Assembly: GCA_021825585.1 (NCBI GenBank)
Contig: JAKAGT010000010.1
Coordinates: 83,059-147,058 of the forward strand
DNA from: Bacteroidota bacterium
GTDB lineage: Bacteria; Bacteroidota; Ignavibacteria; Kryptoniales; JAKASW01
Direction: 5' to 3'
DNA length: 64,000 nucleotides
This document shows, piece after piece, positions 9,063-17,951 of this stretch (position 1 is its first letter; each line of letters opens with the position of its first letter). Position numbers and translations under genes: made by a program. Under the pieces are notes generated by a model. The model saw nothing but the letters and a program-made list of their open reading frames with translations, ran no database searches and was not told the DNA's origin.

Positions 9063-10899
9063 TAACAGCCCACTTGATTCCCTTTTGGATATAATCTGGG
9101 ACAATAAACTTGGACCTAAGCTCTTCAAAATGATCTTGTAGATGCATCGCAAGCTTGTGAGCTAATTCAGATTTGTCTCTAAAGGAATCGAGTTTGTCTA
9201 GCAGGTCCATGGCCCGTTCTTCATTACTTCCTTCGCGCTTTAACTTAGTATGGGTATGAATTCCTTCGTAAATCTCACGCATTATTTTTTCGTTTTCATC
9301 CGAAGCAGTGAATAATTCATACTCGAAAGTCTTTCGTGCTAAAAGGACATCGACATTGCCTTTCTTCAGGCTCTCTGCGATCAAAGCCCGTGGCGACTTG
9401 TTCCCGCCATTCCTGTGGCTGTCATCATCTGTTAGGAGCGCACAATGTATGTTGAGTTTCTTTGCGCCGTCTTTATCCGAAGCTATGAAGAGATTAGCAA
9501 AATGTTCAAACGCAACTCCGCCGACGACCACTACTTCTATGCCTTTCCGTGCTATGTCATATTTTATCTCTTTGTGACCGTCGTCTTTGCCTTCGTTAGC
9601 AAGGTGATCCATGATCTTTGAAAATATCGGAAGTAATAGTCCTTCAGAAATTCCTTCAACTAAAATTATTCCCTTTGAGAAAAACAATTGCGACTTTGTA
9701 ACATCAAGAAACTTAGAAAGGTATTTCCTGTTTTCTGGTGACAGATTGGAGTCTTTCAATGCCAGAGAAGAGACTTCACCAAAGTTCCTCCTCATCACCG
9801 TAATAAACTCAAGATTTGTTTTAGCAGTTATTGTTGGGGAATGAGATGTAATGAATATCTGGATATCTTTGTCCTCAAACGAGTTAATGTATTTGAAAAA
9901 AGTGTTTTGCATCTGAGGGTGCAAGTGCGCTTCAGGTTCCTCAATTAGCAAAGCATGATAATAGCCCTTTTCCTTTCTATTGATCAAATCTCCCAAGACT
10001 GTTGCCGCGTAGATTAAGTTGTTCTCTCCAAGTCCGTTTTGAAATAGAGTGAAGTATCTTTGCTCTGCTCCATGTTGGATCTTTTCTTCACTTAAAATCG
10101 GAATCTGCAACTGAAGGTTATTTATGATATCGTCATATTCGTACCCCGAGAATCCAACTTCTATTTCTTTATTGTCGCCTTGAATGGATGATTCTTTGAA
10201 ATGTTTATTGACCTTCGTCTCCCCTTCCGCTATCAAGTATTTCCAATCGTTACCATCGTCATTGAGCCAATTTACTAGCTTGTCCGCAAGTTCCTTCTTT
10301 TTCTCCTTATCCAATTTCTGTGTACCACCATCTTTGGTGTATTGCAGTAAGCTTTCGAACAGCGAAACCAACTTATTATTGTGGCTGTACGGTCGCAGCT
10401 TTTGTGTTGCATCCCTCAGCGCATCCAAGAATGTGTAGTCTATGAATTGAAGGGGCTCAGAAGGAACACCCTGCCCTTCATTCGTGCCACCCCATATTTT
10501 CCAGCGAGGTATCTTTCTGTCGTTTTTCTCTTCCAACCGATAACGAAAATGAATCTGGATTTCTTGAGACTCGACGTTGTCTTTATCTTGAAAGAGCAAC
10601 TCATTGAACAGGCCGCGTTCAGAATCGTCTTCAATATGAAAATGCAAATCAAACTCGATCTCAGGCAGCGTAACAGTACTGCTATCTTTATCAATGTGGA
10701 AGTCGGACGGTCGAATACCGATGTCCCGCCATTGCTTGCCATACCCAAGACAAATCCTCAAAGCGTCGATCATCGACGACTTGCCCGAATTGTTTTCACC
10801 AATGAAAACATTGACCCCTTTGTTGAAGGTCAAATCTAAAGATTCAATGCAGCGGAAATTACGGATCTTGAATTCTCGCAAGTACATAGGTGATTTCAT
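9052..10899 (-). CDS. gajA: Gabija protein GajA, OLD-family ATPase/TOPRIM nuclease
   Basis: A 615-residue OLD-family protein. The N-terminal ABC-type ATPase shows Walker A GENNSGKS at residues 34-41, a signature-like GLGENNL near 289, Walker B LLIEEPE at 317-323 and the TSHSP switch at 351-355. The C-terminal TOPRIM nuclease follows with E415 (ILVEG) and the acidic cluster D491-D-D493 (LLTDDDSH). An OLD nuclease directly followed and overlapped by a UvrD-like helicase is the definition of the Gabija anti-phage system. Known GajA proteins are slightly shorter, under 600 residues. The start ATG at 10899 overlaps the upstream DUF2130 gene by 4 bases. A second in-frame ATG at 10887 has better spacing to the GGAG and is an alternative. 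Confidence 0.9.
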   Translation of the reverse strand: MKSPMYLREFKIRNFRCIESLDLTFNKGVNVFIGENNSGKSSMIDALRICLGYGKQWRDIGIRPSDFHIDKDSSTVTLPEIEFDLHFHIEDDSERGLFNELLFQDKDNVESQEIQIHFRYRLEEKNDRKIPRWKIWGGTNEGQGVPSEPLQFIDYTFLDALRDATQKLRPYSHNNKLVSLFESLLQYTKDGGTQKLDKEKKKELADKLVNWLNDDGNDWKYLIAEGETKVNKHFKESSIQGDNKEIEVGFSGYEYDDIINNLQLQIPILSEEKIQHGAEQRYFTLFQNGLGENNLIYAATVLGDLINRKEKGYYHALLIEEPEAHLHPQMQNTFFKYINSFEDKDIQIFITSHSPTITAKTNLEFITVMRRNFGEVSSLALKDSNLSPENRKYLSKFLDVTKSQLFFSKGIILVEGISEGLLLPIFSKIMDHLANEGKDDGHKEIKYDIARKGIEVVVVGGVAFEHFANLFIASDKDGAKKLNIHCALLTDDDSHRNGGNKSPRALIAESLKKGNVDVLLARKTFEYELFTASDENEKIMREIYEGIHTHTKLKREGSNEERAMDLLDKLDSFRDKSELAHKLAMHLQDHFEELRSKFIVPDYIQKGIKWAVNDK

Positions 10900-12164
10900 T
10901 CTCCAGTTTGGTTTTCGTTCGAACCCAACAGCTTCATATCCAAGCCTTCAATCTCCTGCATTGTCTTGCCCGCGATGCCCTGCAAGTCTCCGTACATACC
11001 AACCGTCGCTACCATCACGTGTTCGATCTGCTCTTCTCTCTTGGCCCACTGCTTCGTGATGGCTTTCTTCTCCCTATCCAGGTTTTCCTGCATCGTGGAA
11101 AAAGCCTCGACGATAGCCTGCACGCGCTGCCGGAAGCGCGGGCCGGTAAGATACTGATATACCATCTCCATCTTGGTTTGCTGACCTTCAGTGGCAAGTC
11201 GGGCGGAGGCCGTCTCAATGAGTCCCTGACGCAGCAGGAGCGCAACTGCCAAGGCAGCTTTGGGAGTCGTAACGTAAACGCCATCAACCAGGTCGAAGAG
11301 GTCAACATTCTTTGGCAGCGATTGTGACACTATTACGGCAATCTCGGCCTTCGCGGCTCGCTGATCTTCGCGGAGCTTCGGCAGCCACGAATCGCTCCAG
11401 GCTTTCGTACGCTTCGATTCCCAAATTATTGTTCCACTCTGCTGGCCGAGCGGACTGACAACTCTTTGCAGAACATCGCCGCCGTGTTCGCCCTTGGCAA
11501 CGGGTTCAATCAGGTCATGTGGAAATTTGGAGCGCAACAAGCTTTCCAGCTCAAGCTCCTGGACCTCACCCTGCAGCTGCTGCGAGCCTTGCTCAGCTTT
11601 TCGCTTCATCTCCTCAGCGAGTTTCTTTTGATCGTCAAGTTGCTTTTCCAACTCTCTAATCTTCATGGTAGAAGATTCATCGAGTTGTTTTTGGATTTTT
11701 ACTCTTTCTTCCTTCAGCTTCTCCGAGTATTCTTTCTCTTTTTCGAGAGCTACTTCATCACGAAGCTCATTCTTTTCACGTTTAAGCTTTTCAATTTCGG
11801 CTTTGGCTTTATTAAGATCTTTTACCTGTCCGGATTTCTGTTCGAGTTCTCTCTGCAAAGACTTGATTTGCGCGTCCGTCTCTTCTTTCATTTCTTCACG
11901 AATGGACTTCTCCATCTTGAGTTTTTCAGAGTTGAGCTTTGCCTTGATTCCTTCGTTGATCTGCTTCTGGAGATGTTCTCGATCCTTTTCCAGTTTCTCT
12001 TTTTCCTCGTCTAAGGACTTGACCTTCTTCTCTAACTCTTTTTCTTTCTTTGCACTTTTCTCGTCATACTCTTTTTTGAGTTGCTCCTGGACCTGGCGAT
12101 ATAAGATTTCGCTAACATCGATTTTTGCGCCGCATTTCGGGCAGTTTATTGTTGGTTCTGCCAT
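10896..12164 (-). CDS. DUF2130 coiled-coil protein
   Basis: A 422-residue protein starting with a short CPKCG zinc-ribbon half (C8, C11), then a very long lysine/glutamate-rich coiled coil from about residue 20 to 215, then a DUF2130 domain from about 225 to 390. The domain contains an ESKRTKAWSDSWLPKL segment, in which the glutamate-x-lysine is placed like the core of PD-(D/E)XK nucleases. DUF2130 proteins are widespread and of unknown function, often near defence genes. The stop overlaps the gajA start by 4 bases, so it is the promoter-proximal member of the Gabija transcription unit. A GAGG lies 9 bases upstream of the start codon. A role as an accessory to Gabija is inferred from context alone. 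Confidence 0.85.
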   Translation of the reverse strand: MAEPTINCPKCGAKIDVSEILYRQVQEQLKKEYDEKSAKKEKELEKKVKSLDEEKEKLEKDREHLQKQINEGIKAKLNSEKLKMEKSIREEMKEETDAQIKSLQRELEQKSGQVKDLNKAKAEIEKLKREKNELRDEVALEKEKEYSEKLKEERVKIQKQLDESSTMKIRELEKQLDDQKKLAEEMKRKAEQGSQQLQGEVQELELESLLRSKFPHDLIEPVAKGEHGGDVLQRVVSPLGQQSGTIIWESKRTKAWSDSWLPKLREDQRAAKAEIAVIVSQSLPKNVDLFDLVDGVYVTTPKAALAVALLLRQGLIETASARLATEGQQTKMEMVYQYLTGPRFRQRVQAIVEAFSTMQENLDREKKAITKQWAKREEQIEHVMVATVGMYGDLQGIAGKTMQEIEGLDMKLLGSNENQTGE

Positions 12165-12189
12165 GGTTACCTCATGAATTCAAAAAATA

Positions 12190-12383
12190 GCACACTTGCC
12201 GCCTTGCGGCATCTCCCGTCAAAAAGATTTTGTATGTCGGGATCCCGCAAAGCGGTGACCGCATCATTTAATAAATCTGATGCCAGAGCGGGAGATGACA
12301 CAGAAGAAGCAATGATTTTCACTGATAAGAAAACAATATTTCTATCTGTGATCATCTTGTCTCTTTCCGTGTGTTCTGTGTGC
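12190..12383. repeat. Palindromic repeat with hairpin core, copy F
   Basis: A full-length copy of about 194 bases. The core (GCCGCCTTGCGGC, CATCTCCCG pairing with CGGGAGATG about 70 bases on, and an internal CCGCAAAGCGG) is followed by the CACTGA...ATCTGTGATCATCTTGT...GTGTGC tail. It lies 26 bases upstream of the DUF2130 start codon, so the island promoter must lie within or just before it. Confidence 0.7.
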
Positions 12384-12393
12384 TAAGAGCTTT

Positions 12394-12490
12394 GCACACC
12401 GAGAACACTGAAAAGGCACTGATTTTCATTGATAAGAAAATAGCATTTCTATCCGTGGTCATCTCGTTTCTTTCTGTGTATTCTGTGTGC
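12394..12490. repeat. Palindromic repeat without core, copy G
   Basis: A 97-base copy resembling copy E (GCACACCGAGAACACTG to TATTCTGTGTGC), placed between the two full-length copies F and H. Short open frames here are translations of the repeat and not genes. Confidence 0.65.
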
Positions 12491-12500
12491 CAAAAACTTT

Positions 12501-12694
12501 GCACACTTGCCGCCTTGCGGCATCTCCCGTCAAAAAGATTTTGTATGTCGGGATCCCGCAAAGCGGTGACCGCATCATTTAATAAATCTGATGTCGGAGC
12601 GGGAGATGACACAGAAGAAGCAATGATTTTCACTGATAAGAAAACAATATCTCTATCTGTGGTCATCTTGTTTCTTTCTGTGTATTCTGCGTGC
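12501..12694. repeat. Palindromic repeat with hairpin core, copy H
   Basis: A second full-length copy, nearly identical to copy F over about 190 bases, including the core TTGTATGTCGGGATCCCG and AATAAATCTGATG blocks. F, G and H form a direct tandem array at the upstream end of the defence island. Confidence 0.7.
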
Positions 12695-13153
12695 CGTTGT
12701 TTTATTCTGTCACCCACTGCCATCGGGATTTTCGGTATGAGATAAAGCTGGTTACTCATACAAGATATTGATCCAAAGAGTACTTTGGACAAATTCACTC
12801 TAGAATAGAGTTTTCCGAAATCATGACGGTCCGCCCTTCTGTAAATTGTGATCAGCCAGTCCCAAATTACTGTTGGGTAAAATTTATACGATATACCGAG
12901 GAATAACAAACGTCCGACCCGTTCGGCATGCCTAGTGCAATATCAGGAATCAATTCCAACAAATCATCTTCTACAATAGTAGACAAATGTTCACCAAGAA
13001 AAATGTATCTCTCCTGAAAGAGAAAGTCAAGATGGTAGGTGTATTGCAGGATAATATTAGTATCCCACTGAAAAACAGGAGGATACCAGGATAGGCAGAC
13101 TATCTTTTATTGTGAAATATCAGATAGAATTCCGTCTATCTACCTTAAAATAA
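12695..13153. other. No gene recognised between the repeats and the next gene
   Basis: An A+T-rich stretch. A minus-strand open frame covers 12700-12909 (beginning LFLGISYKFYPTVIWDWLI) but runs straight into the repeat array, has no ribosome-binding site I can see and resembles no family I know. It may be a gene remnant. Nothing else is supported. Confidence 0.4.
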
Positions 13154-13684
13154 CTACAGCAATACTGCGAATCCCAGCAACAACCGTCGGGCATAGATGT
13201 GATCTGTAAACCTCGGATAATGCGCAAGAAAAGACTGATATCGATATTCTACCCTAAGAAGGGCTCTCCCTCCAAATGTCATGATTTTCACGCCGCAACC
13301 CGCATTGAAGAGCGAAATAGCAGATTTATAATCGGCAGTCCGTACCAGCGGCTGGCTGAACGGCACCCCGTTGCCGATGCCGTATCCCACAAGCACGAAC
13401 GGCACAAACGCAGAATACCCCATCCCGTAGCTATAGCACAAATTGCCACTCACATTTATCGCATATGGCTGATCTTTGGAATCCCCGTAGAACAATTCCG
13501 GCTCAACAGAAAGGCCTTTGTATACATAAAGACCCGGACTGAACGAAAGGGCGGTATACCAGTGGCTTCCAGTCGAATTAGAATACGAATTCAGGTCCGT
13601 AGACAGCGTCATCTCCCATCTCGGCAGAAACCCCTGACAAAACCCAAGAGCCGGAAAGAGTATGACCAATAGAAGCGTTTTCAT
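13154..13684 (-). CDS. Small outer-membrane beta-barrel protein
   Basis: A 176-residue secreted protein. A signal peptide ends near residue 17 (LGFCQ), followed by alternating polar/aromatic strands typical of an eight-stranded barrel (for example WYTALSFSPGLYVYKGLSVEPELFYG and ALLRVEYRYQSFL) and a glycine-rich SYGMGYSAFVPFVLVGYGIGNG segment. The chosen ATG has GGAGG 7 bases upstream; the longer frame begins at a TTG inside that sequence. I cannot assign a function. It is a monocistronic gene separated from its neighbours by several hundred bases. Confidence 0.65.
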   Translation of the reverse strand: MKTLLLVILFPALGFCQGFLPRWEMTLSTDLNSYSNSTGSHWYTALSFSPGLYVYKGLSVEPELFYGDSKDQPYAINVSGNLCYSYGMGYSAFVPFVLVGYGIGNGVPFSQPLVRTADYKSAISLFNAGCGVKIMTFGGRALLRVEYRYQSFLAHYPRFTDHIYARRLLLGFAVLL

Positions 13685-14056
13685 ATGAATTTCCTCCAAT
13701 CTTGTTTGCCGTATACGATTAAGCCGTTTCCCTAAGCCCTCCTACAATCAGGACCATGAAGACCAACGCCGCGTCACTCCACGGGATTTGCCTTCATGAC
13801 TGATTCTAACAATCTGAAGTCGATATGTCAACTCCAATTATCGTGATCGCAAGCGTGGCATCCCCGGTGTTACGCAATGCCGCCCTTGGAACGACCCCAT
13901 ACCTGCCCCACCAACTGCGTGTCCCGGCCGAAGTTCCTTGCAGATTGTCCTGCCATATTCGCGGAAAATTCAAACATTCAAGGAGAAGTGAAGTGCGCCC
14001 TCGGCTGCTTTGTGAGGCGCGTGCACAGGCGAGGGCGCTTTCTAATTACTGGAAGG
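13685..14056. other. Intergenic region with one strong hairpin
   Basis: 372 bases without a convincing gene. The only structure I see is the hairpin at 13995-14038, entered separately. The remainder probably carries the promoter of the barrel gene at 13154-13684, but no clear promoter elements are recognisable. Confidence 0.4.
13995..14038 (-). terminator. Likely terminator after the lipoprotein gene
   Basis: GCGCCCTCG at 13995-14003 pairs perfectly with CGAGGGCGC at 14030-14038 across a 26-base loop. It lies 19 bases beyond the stop of the minus-strand lipoprotein gene. No clean T tract follows on that strand (a short TTTCT follows on the plus strand), so intrinsic termination is plausible but not certain. 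Confidence 0.45.
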
Positions 14057-15061
14057 TTAATACGAACCTAATTCTGTTGCGGCTCCCGTTCCATACGCCG
14101 TCAGTTCGGCAGAGTAAAGATCTTTGTTCTCATTCCCTACCATTTCATACTTCACGACCTTGCCGGGGACATCTGCCGTTCTCCATAGCCTGAGTGTGAA
14201 CCCCTGCGTCAGGCCGAATTCCAACTGGTCGCATGTGAAAGTCCCCGCGGGAACCGTGACGCTCACGCCTTTCTTCACTACCGCACCATCGACCGATTCC
14301 GGCGTCAACTGCATCGGCGACGTGTACCAGCCCTCTGTAACAGGCACCTCTTTGGGAGATTCATTTCCGAACTTCGCCCGCATTCTCCTTATCGATTGAA
14401 GCTTGTCGCTGAACAAAACTTCCATGAGCATTGAATCTGACTTGGTCTGGAAGCTCACCTGCCACCATTCCTCACCGTTCGACAGTTTTGTAAGATAAGC
14501 CTTCCTCGTCAGGAATTCGTCTTTTCCGTTGGTGCTGATTTGCCAGTCGGTATACTGCCCCGGCTGGTATTTGCCCAGGTCGATACTGTAGCCGTAAGCA
14601 TTGAAGACGTACTGGAATAGGAGCGGATAGAGTCTCGCGCCCATCATAGAGAAGTAATTTCCTCCTTCAACCGCAACGCCTTGGTTTCGGGTCGGTGCCG
14701 CATTTGGAACGTAGTTTGCCGTAAGGGTTTTTCCGCCGTCGGAAGGCATAGAGACATTGTAGGAGGCGATGACATTATCCTGATACCTGACTGCGATGTA
14801 ATAAGGGCCGATGTCCGAGAAGCTGAGTTTGGCCACTCCCGAGGAATCAACGGTTACGGTTTCACCGCTGCTGCAACTTACGACCGCGCCGACAAGGGCC
14901 GTGTTTCCCGGACCAAACACTCTTATTTTCATCGAGAATAGATGCAGGCCGAGAGTATTGTACGCACCAAAACAACCCGCTAGCGTAATCGCGGTAAGCG
15001 CCGTGAAGAAGACGGTCGTGAGCCTCCTCGACCAGATACGGTAAATCGAACACTGGTTCAT
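14057..15061 (-). CDS. Predicted lipoprotein with an Ig-like N-terminal domain
   Basis: A 334-residue protein with a lipoprotein signal ending in a LAGC lipobox near residue 29. The first 100 mature residues look like a small beta-sandwich (GNTALVGAVVSCSSGETVTVD). The rest is unrecognised, with a segment (VKKGVSVTVPAGTFTCDQLEF and later WRTADVPGKVVKYEM) resembling DUF3108-like periplasmic beta domains that describe conversion of a measured quantity. The start at 15061 has AAAGGAGT upstream; a longer frame to 15121 overlaps the previous ribosome-binding region and is unlikely. It is 28 bases downstream of another lipoprotein gene, so the two are probably co-transcribed. Function unknown. Confidence 0.65.
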   Translation of the reverse strand: MNQCSIYRIWSRRLTTVFFTALTAITLAGCFGAYNTLGLHLFSMKIRVFGPGNTALVGAVVSCSSGETVTVDSSGVAKLSFSDIGPYYIAVRYQDNVIASYNVSMPSDGGKTLTANYVPNAAPTRNQGVAVEGGNYFSMMGARLYPLLFQYVFNAYGYSIDLGKYQPGQYTDWQISTNGKDEFLTRKAYLTKLSNGEEWWQVSFQTKSDSMLMEVLFSDKLQSIRRMRAKFGNESPKEVPVTEGWYTSPMQLTPESVDGAVVKKGVSVTVPAGTFTCDQLEFGLTQGFTLRLWRTADVPGKVVKYEMVGNENKDLYSAELTAYGTGAATELGSY

Positions 15062-15089
15062 CTTAGTGTACTCCTTTTTGTTTATCACA

Positions 15090-15815
15090 TTAGCTCCACG
15101 TGCCATAGTAAACCTGTGCACCCGAGGATGGGTCGTACTCCCACCACTGGCCGGAGCCGTTTGACTGCCAGGTTGCCTTGAAAGTCATCTGAGCACCGGT
15201 ATATACATCTACCTCGCCGCTTTTGTCTGTATTGTTCGTGATTACAACCTTTTCGGTTACGGCACCACTGGCGTTATACACCAGGACAGTTCCTGTGACG
15301 GTGCCGTTGCTTGCAGTCGCCCAGTTGAACTGAATACCGATGCTGCTCGTATTAGAGTAGTAAATCGTGCAGTTCCCGCTTTTTCCGTCGCTGCTTGTCG
15401 TGCCTTTTAAAAAAGTCCAGTTATTGTAGGTTACGCTGTCTGTTTGTCCGTTGAATACCAGGCTCCACGAATAACTTCCGTCACTCTGCTTGACCGCCGA
15501 CCAGGTGGCTGTAAAGCTGGAGGTTGAAGAGTGATAGGTCCAGGACCAGGTGGATCCGTTCTGTTTCGCTTGTCCGGTCTGGAAACTTTCAGCGAACGCA
15601 ACCTGGAAATTCATTGTGGCGGACAGGCTCTTCGCCTCTATCGCTCCGAGGCTATCCGAAGTTGTATTTGGCCCTGTAAAAGTCGGAGTCGCCAGCTGCG
15701 GGGCCGTCGTTGTACCGGGCCCGGTAGGATTTGTGCCACTGCTGCTCTTTGAACAGCCTCCAATAAACGAAGCTGCGAGCACGATGGCATATAGTCCAAC
15801 AAGTCTTCTTCTCAT
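15090..15815 (-). CDS. Predicted lipoprotein, serine/threonine-rich
   Basis: A 241-residue protein with a lipoprotein signal and an FIGGC lipobox at residues 17-21, then a low-complexity linker rich in Ser, Thr, Gly and Pro (about 22-55). A region rich in Trp, Ser and Thr follows, with repeated short strands (WSWTYHSSTSSFTATW, YSWSLVFNGQ, KATWQSNGSGQWWEYD). The composition suggests a small extracellular beta protein. A GAAGGAG lies 7 bases upstream of the start. Function unknown; it belongs to the envelope-gene block and precedes the lipoprotein at 14057-15061. Confidence 0.65.
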   Translation of the reverse strand: MRRRLVGLYAIVLAASFIGGCSKSSSGTNPTGPGTTTAPQLATPTFTGPNTTSDSLGAIEAKSLSATMNFQVAFAESFQTGQAKQNGSTWSWTYHSSTSSFTATWSAVKQSDGSYSWSLVFNGQTDSVTYNNWTFLKGTTSSDGKSGNCTIYYSNTSSIGIQFNWATASNGTVTGTVLVYNASGAVTEKVVITNNTDKSGEVDVYTGAQMTFKATWQSNGSGQWWEYDPSSGAQVYYGTWS

Positions 15816-15920
15816 GTCGTATTTCTCCTTCTTAAAACATGTTATTGATGCTTATGCCCGGATGAAGTTCAGTACGCCTGGGAATTCGAGCAACTGTACA
15901 AACGTACGGTTTTGCATGGG

Positions 15921-17951
15921 CTACCTCCTTATCCCTACTTCCTCGCCACGGTCGCTCTCCACACCTTCCGTGTTTACTGAGGTTAGGTAATAGAAATACA
16001 ACTGACCCTTTTCCGTATGATCATCGAGAAATTGGAGAGTCTGGTCGGGCCTGACCGTTGCAATGCGGATTGGGTATGCTCCTCGCTGGTACCTGTAAAG
16101 CCTGTACACCATCAAGCCCGGCTGATAGGTCCTGTCCCACTGAAGGAGTATCCCGCCTTGCGTCGAAGTTGCAGTGAGGCCTGCGGGTGGGATCGGCTGG
16201 ACGGCAGGGATGCCTGCCTGTGCCGAAGCGCTCAATGCACTCTGCGTTTTGAACATGTCCACCGCACGTACCGCATAGTCATAATGAAGGCCGACTTCGG
16301 CAGTGGTGTCGGCAAAGTGATTCTGATCGGCAGGCAGAAATGAGGGTGATAATCTCACAAACGCTCCCGGTGATTTCCCTGCATTCAACGTCCTTCTGTA
16401 CACGATATATCCTCTGAGCGCATCGTCGAACGGCTGCATGTCGTGCCAGTAGAGCTGTATAGCCTTCCCTTCGGCCGTCGCGGTCAGTCCGAGCGGAGTC
16501 GGCGGATGAGTCGCAACGCCGGGTCTCACATAAACCGTGTCCGAGAAGCCGCTCAGCACATGGCTTGCGCCCTCGGCGCGGACTGCGTAGGCGTATGTGA
16601 GATTGCCGGAGAGAACATGGCTGGTGTCGTTGAAGACGGTTACCGAATCCGTGCGGGGCACCGCTCCCGACACGAGGCGGAGATATTTATGAGTCCCATC
16701 GTTCCTGTAAACGCGGAAGTTCACATCACGATTGTCGGACGCGAGTATGCTGAACCGTACACCGTCCGGGGTACCTGCTGCACCGAATATTGCCGGCGCC
16801 AGCGGCGCTATTTTGCTGATGTACATCCCGAATACTTTCGCACTCGGCGGCGAAGCTTCACCGAGTATCCCCGTCATGACGATATAATAGAAGTACCGTA
16901 CCATCGGTTTGGCTGTCTGGTCTACATACGAATCGGCTTGAGGAGACAGGTCGGTAAGCTTGACGTACCCTTTGTCGTAATCGACACTCCTATAGATGGC
17001 CAAGCTGCGGAGAGCCCTCGTATTCCGGAGTTTCCAGGTTATTCGAAGCCCGCCCGTCGAGTCGAGGTTTGTAACGTGCATGGAAATGGGAAGCGGGACC
17101 TCCACGAAGCTGTAAGCTCCTACAAGCGCCGTATCTGAAGCTATTCCCGGATTCCCGAAATAATCCTGCGGCACAAGAAAGTACCTGTAAATCTGATATG
17201 CCTGTACCAGTGTGTCTTCAATCCCATAAAAGATTGAATCTTTTCTTTGTGTGAGAAACCTCCTCACTGCGACGGGACGAAAACTACCCCGGAGTCCGTC
17301 CTGGCAGAAGGCAGTGAACGGATTTCCAGCACTTCCCCGTCCGCTCGTCCAGTAGGCAACGACATATTTCTCTGTGGTTATCTTGCTGTAAAAGTGAAGC
17401 TTCGGAAGGATGGCGACTTGCGGGTAAGATTCCACATTGGACAGCAGTACAAGGATCTGACGCCTTGATTTGCCAACGAGCAAGACGCGGTACTGGTAAT
17501 GAACGCCTCTCTTCGCGGTTGCATCGAAGTACATCATTCCCGCTGCGAGTCTCACTGCCAGGACATTCGACCAAAACCCCAGCGAGTCCATCGAGCCATA
17601 CCGGCTCACTAATTGCCAGAGCGTATCTATCGGTATGTAATTCATCGGAATCGGTTCCGGGACCTCATGCATACTTTTTTCGAGCCGGGAGCGAAAATCG
17701 GAAAGGCTCGCCGGCGCGCTGACGGATGCGATCGGGACCCATTTGTTTTCGCCCGATACCCTTCTTTCGATTGAGTATGCAACACCCCCGTCGACAGGGT
17801 GAATGGCGCTCGGAAGGTTCGTACCCAATTGGACGTAAATTCCGAGCGGCCCTCCCGATGCGACGGTATTGCCGGTCTGCTGTGCAAACACCGACTGCGA
17901 CATCAAAATCAGGAAGGCAACACGGATGATAAATGAGATCTGTGTTTTCAT
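15921..17951 (-). CDS. Secreted fibronectin type III repeat protein
   Basis: A 676-residue protein with a signal peptide cleaved near residue 23 (SQSVFAQ). Several fibronectin type III-like domains occupy roughly residues 290-676, recognisable by repeated patterns such as GLRITWKLRNTRALRSLAIYRS, KAIQLYWHDMQPFDDALRGYI and GGILLQWDRTYQPGLMVYRLY with YYYIV/YDYAVRAVD strands. The first 270 residues are less repetitive. No T9SS C-terminal domain or anchor is visible. The ATG overlaps the stop of the upstream 1828-residue gene by 4 bases, so the two are translationally coupled and probably act together at the cell surface. I do not recognise a specific function. Confidence 0.72.
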   Translation of the reverse strand: MKTQISFIIRVAFLILMSQSVFAQQTGNTVASGGPLGIYVQLGTNLPSAIHPVDGGVAYSIERRVSGENKWVPIASVSAPASLSDFRSRLEKSMHEVPEPIPMNYIPIDTLWQLVSRYGSMDSLGFWSNVLAVRLAAGMMYFDATAKRGVHYQYRVLLVGKSRRQILVLLSNVESYPQVAILPKLHFYSKITTEKYVVAYWTSGRGSAGNPFTAFCQDGLRGSFRPVAVRRFLTQRKDSIFYGIEDTLVQAYQIYRYFLVPQDYFGNPGIASDTALVGAYSFVEVPLPISMHVTNLDSTGGLRITWKLRNTRALRSLAIYRSVDYDKGYVKLTDLSPQADSYVDQTAKPMVRYFYYIVMTGILGEASPPSAKVFGMYISKIAPLAPAIFGAAGTPDGVRFSILASDNRDVNFRVYRNDGTHKYLRLVSGAVPRTDSVTVFNDTSHVLSGNLTYAYAVRAEGASHVLSGFSDTVYVRPGVATHPPTPLGLTATAEGKAIQLYWHDMQPFDDALRGYIVYRRTLNAGKSPGAFVRLSPSFLPADQNHFADTTAEVGLHYDYAVRAVDMFKTQSALSASAQAGIPAVQPIPPAGLTATSTQGGILLQWDRTYQPGLMVYRLYRYQRGAYPIRIATVRPDQTLQFLDDHTEKGQLYFYYLTSVNTEGVESDRGEEVGIRR

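Noticed and set aside
11466..12177. Long hydrophobic-looking plus-strand frames rich in Phe, Leu and Ser
   Set aside because: They are the antisense of the Lys/Glu-rich coiled coil of the DUF2130 protein.
12190..12694. CRISPR-like array
   Set aside because: The three repeated units are long palindromes of 97-194 bases with 10-base gaps and no unique spacers of uniform length; no cas genes are present.
12167..12909. Several open frames with peptides such as HTEYTERNEMTTD
   Set aside because: These are translations of the palindromic repeats, and the same peptide appears at each repeat copy.
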